Source: a virus. From it: a stretch of DNA of 46,650 nt. Positions 41,403-46,650 of this stretch are shown here, piece after piece. The stretch lies in the IMG/VR virus record IMGVR_UViG_3300034198_024540, positions 1-46,650 of that record; one strand, 5' to 3'. The notes beneath the pieces are model-generated. The model was given only the letters and a program-made list of their open reading frames with translations, had not been told where the DNA came from and did not search any database. Both the position numbers and the translations under genes were made by a program. Numbering within the stretch: position 1 is the first letter of the stretch; each line of letters begins with the position of its first letter.

Positions 41403-43191
41403 CCCGACGCTCCGCGCCACCATCAACATGCCCGCCACCGACACGGTGGCGGCATTCGAGGCGCGGGATAAGCTCCGCCCGACCGTCCACTGGACGGAGA
41501 TGTGGCAGGCCGACCATGCCCGCGCCTTCACCGTCGCGAAGGTCGCGAACCTCGACCTGCTAACCACCATCCGCCAGTCGCTCGACACGGTGATGCGCGA
41601 AGGCGGCACGCTGGAGCAATGGAAGGCGGGCCTTGTCCCCGAGCTGAAGAAGGCCGGGTGGTGGGGCATGGTCGAGAATGAGGCGCTGACCGGCACCGCC
41701 GATCCCGTCTTCATCGGCGGCCGACGACTGCGCACCATCTACGACACCAATCTGCGCATCAGCCGCGCGGCCGGGCGGTGGAAGCGCATCCAGGAGATGA
41801 AGGATGTCCGGCCGTACCTGATGTACGTGTCGATCGGCGACGACCGGACGCGCCCGCTGCATCGGCGCTGGGGCGGCAACGACCCGGCCTTTCCCTTTCG
41901 CATCATCCTGCCCGTCGATCATCCGGCCTGGGCGATCTTCTATCCGCCCAATGACTGGGGGTGCCGCTGTTCGGTGCGCCAGCTGTCACAGGCCGATCTG
42001 GATCGGCTGGGCTACCGCGTCACGACCGACGACGAGTTGGTCCGCATCGGGTGGATGACGGCGGACGGACAGGTCGGCGGGCGGCTGCGTACTTTCTGGC
42101 GCAAAGGTGCCGACAAGCCCGAGGCGGTGCCGGTCGGCATCGGGCCCGGCTTTGCGTACAATCCCGGCGTCTTCGGGATGCAGGCGGTAGCCGAAAAGGC
42201 GACCCGCTCGCTGGAGGCGATGGCCCCGATCGATCCCAAGGCGGCGCGCACGGTGCTGACCGATCTGGTGAAGTCGGACGCCTTCCTGGAGACGCTGGCC
42301 GAGCCGAACGGCGTCTTTCCAATCATGGTCCTGGGCGACGAGGCGCGCACCGCGCTGGGGGCGAAAAATCATGTCGTCGTGCTGTCCAGCGACAGCTACG
42401 CCAAGCAGCTCGGCAAGACGGACCGCAGCGAGGGGCATCCCGACCTGACGACCCTCGATTATCGCAAATTACCTGCTGTCGGTGCGACCCCGGATCACAT
42501 CATGCGCGACCGCGATCAGCATATCGTCCTGTGGAAGCTGCAAGAGGATCGCTATTTGCGCGCGGTCGTGAAGGTCACCTCCTCGCGCGATGAAATGTAT
42601 CTGCAAAGCTTCCGTATCGGCGAAGAGCGGCATCTCGCCCGCGAGATCAACAAGGGCTTGCGGGTTGGCGGGGCCGTCATCGTCGAGGCCCAGCCGACGA
42701 CCAGCGGACCGCAACTTGCCGCGACGACAGCTCTTGGCCGGCTGGGACCGGATGCCACGCGCAAGGATGGCCGATCTGCGATCCAGGCCTTGGTCGAAGC
42801 CGCGAAGGCGGATCTGCCCGCGACACAAGCCGCGCTCGAAGCTTTTGTCCGGTCCGACCGCTTCGCAGCGGTCGTGGAACGCATGGGGGAAGCGCCAGCC
42901 CTTGCCCTGGCCGACGATCTGCGGCGCTTCCTGGGCGCTCCGCAGGGCATCGCCCGCGTTACCCGCGATCACCTGCCCGCGATCCTTGGCAATATCGAGG
43001 ACCTGACTCTTTTCACCGCAACGCCGGACCGTGTCCTCCGCGATGGCGACGACGCGCTGCTGGTGCGCACCGTCGGGGAGCGGACGGTCATTCTGCGCCT
43101 GCGTCCGCAGGTCAGCCTGCTCCAGATTATCGCCCTGCGCGTTTTGCAGGCGGAGGAGCTGGCCGCCATTCTCGAACTGCCGATATGGTAG
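41395..43191 (+). CDS. MuF head protein fused to nuclease-toxin-like domain
   Basis: A 598-residue protein. Residues ~60-200 are the Mu F minor head domain (RTIYDTNLRISRAAGRWKRI, RPLHRRWGGNDPAFPF, NDWGCRCSVRQLSQAD). Residues ~305-410 (HVVVLSSDSYAKQLGKTDRS, IVLWKLQEDRYLRAVVKVTS, EMYLQSF) resemble the phage-barnase-EndoU-colicin/RelE-like (PBECR) nuclease domains often attached to MuF. Residues ~430-598 are of unknown type. F is essential for capsid assembly; the toxin-like domain could be released into the host at injection. No immunity gene is obvious next to it. Confidence 0.85.
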   Translation: MPDPTLRATINMPATDTVAAFEARDKLRPTVHWTEMWQADHARAFTVAKVANLDLLTTIRQSLDTVMREGGTLEQWKAGLVPELKKAGWWGMVENEALTGTADPVFIGGRRLRTIYDTNLRISRAAGRWKRIQEMKDVRPYLMYVSIGDDRTRPLHRRWGGNDPAFPFRIILPVDHPAWAIFYPPNDWGCRCSVRQLSQADLDRLGYRVTTDDELVRIGWMTADGQVGGRLRTFWRKGADKPEAVPVGIGPGFAYNPGVFGMQAVAEKATRSLEAMAPIDPKAARTVLTDLVKSDAFLETLAEPNGVFPIMVLGDEARTALGAKNHVVVLSSDSYAKQLGKTDRSEGHPDLTTLDYRKLPAVGATPDHIMRDRDQHIVLWKLQEDRYLRAVVKVTSSRDEMYLQSFRIGEERHLAREINKGLRVGGAVIVEAQPTTSGPQLAATTALGRLGPDATRKDGRSAIQALVEAAKADLPATQAALEAFVRSDRFAAVVERMGEAPALALADDLRRFLGAPQGIARVTRDHLPAILGNIEDLTLFTATPDRVLRDGDDALLVRTVGERTVILRLRPQVSLLQIIALRVLQAEELAAILELPIW

Positions 43192-43302
43192 GGGGTGCGT
43201 CGCGCGGCGAGGTCTGACATTCCCTCGCAAGCGATCCCGGATTGCTCCGGTCCTACGGCCGTCAGTTTCACCGTGTAACGCGCGACGCTGTCTCTATTTA
43301 GG

Positions 43303-43321
43303 CGCGCCAGCGCCCCCCGAC
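43303..43321 (+). promoter_or_regulatory. Late-operon motif in the MuF-secreted protein gap
   Basis: CGCGCCAGCGCCCCCCGAC: 18 of 19 positions as in TGCGCCAGYGC-N3-CCGAC, and 15 bases identical to the sites at 3277 and 16705. It lies 57 bases upstream of the secreted protein start, in the 186-base gap after the MuF gene. TATTTAG lies just before it. Confidence 0.6.
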
Positions 43322-43377
43322 AAGCCGTCTCCTGCGCGCCATGCTCGACCCCGGCATTTCGCAAAGGAGCCGTTTTC

Positions 43378-43842
43378 ATGTCACCCCGTCGCGTCGGCGT
43401 CCTTGTCGCCGCCATGCTGGTCGCGCCCAGCGCCATTCTCGCCCAGACGACCAAGCCCATCGCTGCGCCCGGCGCGCTGACACCGCAGACCGCCATCGCC
43501 TTCGGCGCGATCGGCGAGAAGGCGACGCCCGTTACGCCTGCAACGCCGCTGCCGGTCGGCGGCGTGCGTGAGGCGTTCCAGCTTGCCGATCGCAACACCG
43601 CCGCCGCGTCGGTGAAGCTGTATGGCGGCGACTATGTCTTTTCCCAGACCTGCTCGGCCTATGGCTCGGTCAAGCTGGAGGTGAAGGGGCCGGACGGCAC
43701 CACCTGGCTGGCGATGACGACCAGAACCACTGCCGATACGACCTCCGGGTCGGGCTTCGCCTTTGGCTCGGGTGCCGAGGTGCGCGTTAGCCTGTCCGGG
43801 ACGACGGGGTGTTTCGCCAGCCTGTCGCGGGTGCCCGCATAA
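43378..43842 (+). CDS. Secreted hypothetical protein
   Basis: A 154-residue protein with a signal peptide (residues 1-23, VGVLVAAMLVAPSAILAQ). The mature part is small-residue-rich and beta-like (GGDYVFSQTCSAYGSVKLEV, GTTWLAMTTRTTADTTSGSG). AAAGGAG precedes the start by 7 bases. Its TAA overlaps the SGNH start (TAATG). Not recognised; may be an exported partner of the SGNH protein. Confidence 0.65.
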   Translation: MSPRRVGVLVAAMLVAPSAILAQTTKPIAAPGALTPQTAIAFGAIGEKATPVTPATPLPVGGVREAFQLADRNTAAASVKLYGGDYVFSQTCSAYGSVKLEVKGPDGTTWLAMTTRTTADTTSGSGFAFGSGAEVRVSLSGTTGCFASLSRVPA

Positions 43843-45431
43843 TGTCGCGGTGGATCCTCCGCGAAGGCCTGGGCGGCGGGCAGGTGCCGGGCTTCGTGCC
43901 GCCATCCTGGGTGCCGACGCCCGTCGTCGATGCCAGCCGCTTCATGTTCTGGTCGACCCGGTCGCGCTTTCCGTCCGGGGCATTGGTGACGGCAGCTTCT
44001 GCCACGCCATACGTGATGACGCGGATTGTGCTGGCGTCGCCGACCCATGTCGTCACAAATCCCCGATTTCATTTCTCCGGCTTCGCCTGCACCGAAGGCA
44101 GCAACAGCCCGCAGGAAACCGTGCTGCCGGGCAACGCGATGCTGATCGACGGCGTCTGGATCAGTGTGAACGGTGCGGCGGCGATCCCTCTGACCTTCGG
44201 CGGGCAGGCGGGCGTCTCGATCGCCAGCGGCAATGTCGGCGCATGGACCGACGAGCCGACTGTCAGCGTCCCGCCCGAGGCCAGCGTCGCGGTCTACACG
44301 CTTTACCACACGGCGGCCGGGGAAAAGCAAATTCCGGTCTATCGCGTGCAGACGGCGCGCGGCGAACGCGTGTGGGGCGCAACCGATGCCGCCAGCCTGA
44401 CGCCGATGCTCGCCGCGCCCGCGACCGCCTCGACGGCCTCGCTGGATACCGGCTTCGGCCAGTCGATGCCCGCATACTATGGACCTGACTTGACCGTTGC
44501 GCGTGGCTGGGACGGCCGCCCGGTGGCCATCTGTATGGTGGACTCGATCGGTGAAGCCCGACAGGAATTTGCTGCCGAGGCCGACGCGCGGGGCAATTTG
44601 GGGTGGCTAAGGCGATGGCTGGATGTGGACGACCAGACCTATCGGCGCGTGCCGTTCATGATGATGGGCTGCCCCGGTGCCGGGTCGGTCCGCGAACTGA
44701 CGACGAACGCACTGCTGAGATGGCAGGTGGTCGACCAAGCGGCTGGATTTAACGCCGGATCGGCTCTGCCCTTCAGCGTGGCGATCGACCAGCTTGGCCA
44801 GAACGACACCAACGCTTCGGCTGCGACCATGCAGAACAACTGGGGCATATTGGTGGACCGCTTCAAAACGCGTTATCCTGGCATCAAAGTCGTACCCGCC
44901 GGGACTTTTCCCCGGACCACCTCGACAGACCTTTTCACGAGCCGCCAAGGCCAGACCTGGGCCACATACAATGAGTGGGCCACGATCACGAATGGCTGGG
45001 GGAACGGGAATAAATCGCAGCTGGAGGCATTCAAGCAAGCGGGTGCCGGTGGCCGGACATCCGGCTATATCGACACTCGGGCGGCGTGGTTTGATGCGGC
45101 CTATCCCGGCACCTGGCCCGCCATCCCGGAGACTTACACACTCGCTGCGCAGGCGGGCACGGACGGTAGCACCGCCTACACCTCTTTCCAGACGGCGACC
45201 GCGCCCCGCCTTGCCGATATTCTGGTAGGAGGCGGTGCGGCATTGCAAGTATTGGCCGTGACGGGAACGGGGCCTTACACCGTGACGACCAGCGCCAGCA
45301 CTGTGGTCATCCCCGCCGGGACGGCCATGCGGCCGCAGACCTCACCCGAGGGGGTCCACCTGATGTCAGCTATGGTCGCGGTGGCGGTCGCCACTATCCC
45401 GCAGAGTCAGAAGGTGAGCCTGGGTAACTAA
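43842..45431 (+). CDS. SGNH/GDSL-hydrolase-like protein, copy 2
   Basis: A 529-residue protein, a paralogue of the one at 22975-24441 along most of its length (shared motifs include FPSGALVTAASATPYVMTRI / the copy-1 counterpart MPSGPLVTAAADTPFVMTRI, HTAAGEKQIPVYR, RGERVWG, LGQND, SPEGVH). SGNH-like blocks: VDSIGEA with Ser, IDQLGQNDTN with Asn, SPEGVHL with His near the C-terminus. It lacks the Thr-Pro linker of copy 1 and carries an insert of ~55 residues before the His block. It would act on ester groups of surface polysaccharide or be a virion protein. Start at 43842 overlaps the secreted protein stop. Confidence 0.75.
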   Translation: MSRWILREGLGGGQVPGFVPPSWVPTPVVDASRFMFWSTRSRFPSGALVTAASATPYVMTRIVLASPTHVVTNPRFHFSGFACTEGSNSPQETVLPGNAMLIDGVWISVNGAAAIPLTFGGQAGVSIASGNVGAWTDEPTVSVPPEASVAVYTLYHTAAGEKQIPVYRVQTARGERVWGATDAASLTPMLAAPATASTASLDTGFGQSMPAYYGPDLTVARGWDGRPVAICMVDSIGEARQEFAAEADARGNLGWLRRWLDVDDQTYRRVPFMMMGCPGAGSVRELTTNALLRWQVVDQAAGFNAGSALPFSVAIDQLGQNDTNASAATMQNNWGILVDRFKTRYPGIKVVPAGTFPRTTSTDLFTSRQGQTWATYNEWATITNGWGNGNKSQLEAFKQAGAGGRTSGYIDTRAAWFDAAYPGTWPAIPETYTLAAQAGTDGSTAYTSFQTATAPRLADILVGGGAALQVLAVTGTGPYTVTTSASTVVIPAGTAMRPQTSPEGVHLMSAMVAVAVATIPQSQKVSLGN

Positions 45432-45438
45432 TGGACAG

Positions 45439-45623
45439 GAACTGTCACATCGCGACCTGCGCAAGGACTGAACTGGCGTTTAAAACCCGTTTCAGAGCCT
45501 CGAACTGTCACACCCGTGACACTTAGACGGTCAGCCTCCGAAAAGCCCGATTTTCAGCCATTCCCATCCCAGCATAGCCCAGAATGGCCCGGCCAATCCC
45601 ACCGCCCCACGATGTGACAGTTC
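45439..45623. repeat. Right-end transposase-type repeats
   Basis: GAACTGTCACATCG occurs at 45439-45452 and inverted at 45610-45623 (a perfect 14-bp match). A third copy of the first 11 bases is at 45502-45512, where it overlaps a palindrome TGTCAC-ACCC-GTGACA (45506-45521). The set lies within 190 bases of the right edge of the prophage and contains no gene. It matches what R1-R3 sites of a Mu-type transposase should look like. Confidence 0.65.
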
Positions 45624-45627
45624 ATGA

Positions 45628-45634
45628 CCCCCTA
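45628..45634. repeat. Right copy of target-site duplication
   Basis: CCCCCTA, identical to 1611-1617. Its last three bases (CTA) are the stop codon of GTA g8 on the minus strand, so the insertion kept g8 intact. Confidence 0.8.
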
Positions 45635-45997
45635 CAGCCATTCGACGCTCGCGGTCCAGCGCGCGCCCGTCTTCGCCATGCGGGTCGCGGTCACGCTCAG
45701 CCCCGCCACCCGCCACCCGTCCGCTAGAATCTCTGCCAGTCCGATCGCCTCAGCCGCCTGGACGCAGGCGCGCAGCCGTCGGGGCTGTTCGCCCTCATCG
45801 GTCAGGGTCAGCGCGACGCGCAGCTCGCGCCCCTCGATTCCCGCCGCGCCCCAATCACTGTCGCTCGGCTCGCCCAGCACGGCTTGCGGCACGCTCGCCC
45901 GCACCGGCACCACATCGAACAGGGCCACCCCCAGCGGCGCGAGCGCGGGGCGGAGCGCGGTCATCAATCCGGCCCGCAGTGCCTCACGCGCGGTCAT
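45632..45997 (-). CDS. GTA g8-like tail terminator (DUF3168)
   Basis: A 121-residue protein of the DUF3168 family found as g8 in GTA clusters. It opens with REALRAGLMTALRPALAPLG, has VPQAVLGEPSDSDWGAAGIE in the middle, and ends WRVAGLSVTATRMAKTGARW. The start overlaps g6 (ATGA), and a longer frame upstream is a shadow. The stop codon lies in the prophage target duplication. It would close the tail tube at the neck. Confidence 0.87.
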   Translation of the reverse strand: MTAREALRAGLMTALRPALAPLGVALFDVVPVRASVPQAVLGEPSDSDWGAAGIEGRELRVALTLTDEGEQPRRLRACVQAAEAIGLAEILADGWRVAGLSVTATRMAKTGARWTASVEWL

Positions 45998-46491
45998 GCC
46001 CGCCTCGGCCCGTCGAGCCGCATCCGCCGATAGGGCCGCCAGAGTGCGGCAACGGCGGCAGGCGGCACGGCGGCGGCATCGCGATTGTCGAACAGATGCG
46101 CCCCCATGATCGCCACGCCATGTGCGATCTCGGGCGGCAGGCTGTCCCAAGCCTCGGCCAGGCCTGCACGATAGCGCACCGTCGCGGCCTCCTGCATGCG
46201 AACCCAGCCGCGCCCGTCCCGGTCGATCGCGTTTTCCCCGCCGGACAGGATCGTCACGACCGGCGTCGCCGCCAACGCCTGCCACGCTACCGATCCCGGC
46301 ATCGGTTCCTCGACCAACCGCTGAATCAGCATCTGCCCGCAAAAGGATTCGGCCAGTCCCAGCGCAACGCCCGCCACGCGCTCGACCAGCGCCGCTTCAT
46401 TGCCCTCTTCCAGCCGAAGCAATGCGCGCACCGCGCCCGCCGCCGCCGTCACGGTCGCAAGGGGCATGGCCTCCTTCGTCCCGCTCATCAT
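45994..46491 (-). CDS. GTA g6-like head-tail connector
   Basis: A 165-residue protein of the phage gp6-like head-tail connector family. Helical start (VTAAAGAVRALLRLEEGNEA), a beta region (PVVTILSGGENAIDRDG) and the end AHGVAIMGAHLFDNRDAA followed by LWRPYRRMRL, typical for this family (H.......R). A GGAG lies just before the tandem ATG pair at 46491/46488. It runs straight into g8 with no g7-type gene between. The 159 bases upstream (46492-46650) contain no gene that can be supported. Confidence 0.83.
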   Translation of the reverse strand: MMSGTKEAMPLATVTAAAGAVRALLRLEEGNEAALVERVAGVALGLAESFCGQMLIQRLVEEPMPGSVAWQALAATPVVTILSGGENAIDRDGRGWVRMQEAATVRYRAGLAEAWDSLPPEIAHGVAIMGAHLFDNRDAAAVPPAAVAALWRPYRRMRLDGPRRA

Positions 46492-46650
46492 GAATTCTCC
46501 TTCACCGATACAAGTTGCGACAAGCTCGACACACGGGCGTCACAGTTGGCGCGCAGAGAGTCCGACAGCCGCTGCCCGCCTCCCCCTTGGGCACCGGCCA
46601 TGCCGACCCCGCGCCCCCCGGCCGGTTCGGCATCCTCCCTGAACTACGGG

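Larger units (their letters stand above)
1616..45629. mobile_element. Mu-like transposable prophage, complete
   Basis: The element is bounded by the duplicated CCCCCTA strings and lies between GTA g8 and g9. It carries a DDE transposase and AAA transposition ATPase, a self-cleaving-type repressor with a Ner-like protein, Mor/C-like activator, gp16, gp25-gp30 homologues, protease-scaffold, major capsid, gp36/gpG/gp37, a tail without sheath, tailspike, endolysin and holin. All the structural genes examined look open and intact. Edges are uncertain by about 2 bases because of the shared C-run. Compared with Mu, the I-to-lysis segment is moved to the left of the repressor and inverted. Confidence 0.9.

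Noticed and set aside
45531-45716. Minus-strand open frame crossing the right prophage end
   Set aside because: It spans the host/prophage joint and the repeat region, with low-complexity product.
46492-46650. Possible short minus-strand gene upstream of g6 (46-residue frame)
   Set aside because: No family, poor ribosome site, and the window edge cuts the context; it may equally be the spacer after the capsid gene.
1-46650. tRNA, rRNA or CRISPR arrays
   Set aside because: No cloverleaf-like, rRNA-like or regularly spaced repeat pattern was found on either strand.

Overview
The window holds an almost complete Mu-like transposable prophage of about 44.0 kb (roughly 1616-45629). It is inserted in a gene transfer agent (GTA)-type tail/head gene cluster of a high-GC alphaproteobacterium, most likely a sphingomonad (Sphingomonas or a close relative). 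This rests on the gene order of the flanking GTA cluster, the GC-rich codon usage, a dispersed palindromic repeat of sphingomonad type at 26-158, and an alphaproteobacterial GAAC-N7-GAAC SOS box. No database search was possible, so family names come from motif and gene-order recognition.

Host flanks. All host genes shown lie on the minus strand. Right flank: GTA g6-like head-tail connector (45994-46491) and g8-like DUF3168 protein (45632-45997). Left flank: g9 major tail protein (1195-1602), g10 (890-1198), a tail assembly chaperone (696-893) and g11 tape-measure-like protein (167-703). Removing the prophage rejoins g8 to g9 with only a ribosome binding site between them. The 7-base string CCCCCTA is present at both junctions (1611-1617 and 45628-45634) and contains the target-site duplication.

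Prophage layout. The control centre lies in the middle. A LexA/CI-type repressor (27514-28254, minus) and a Ner-like protein (28255-28497, plus) start back to back inside an array of CCGAA-N2-TTCGG palindromes. Rightward from there run the early genes (a small gene, DDE transposase A, AAA ATPase B), a run of small overlapping genes that includes a DnaA domain IV-like protein, gp16-like and Mor/C-like proteins, and then the packaging and portal genes (gp25, gp26, gp27 small terminase, gp28 large terminase, gp29 portal, several small genes, a DNA methyltransferase, and a MuF head protein with a nuclease-toxin-like domain). A secreted protein and an SGNH-hydrolase-like protein end this arm. Leftward, on the minus strand, run protease/scaffold, decoration, major capsid, gp36, gpG and gp37 homologues, tail tube, tail chaperones joined by a -1 frameshift site, tape measure, tail tip, a beta-helix tailspike and a lysis cassette (endolysin, holin, lipoprotein). 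There is no sheath gene, so the particle is probably a siphovirus. The late genes are therefore split into two divergent arms, broken between F and I of the Mu order. A pair of paralogous SGNH proteins sits at the break, one on each side.

Cargo. Three regions look like lysogenic or defence cargo: an AT-rich Schlafen/AlbA-domain gene inside the tail region (16816-18213); an operon directly downstream of the repressor (an AT-rich DUF6161-like membrane protein, a secreted protein, a thermonuclease and a 38-residue membrane peptide); and a two-gene unit under an SOS box (24494-24996).

Regulation. A 19-bp motif, TGCGCCAGYGC-N3-CCGAC, or a close variant of it, sits just upstream of five late transcription units (endolysin, tail tube, protease, gp25, secreted/SGNH pair). 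It is a strong candidate for the site of the Mor/C-like activator. No tRNA, rRNA or CRISPR array was seen, and there is no stretch longer than 300 bases without a gene.
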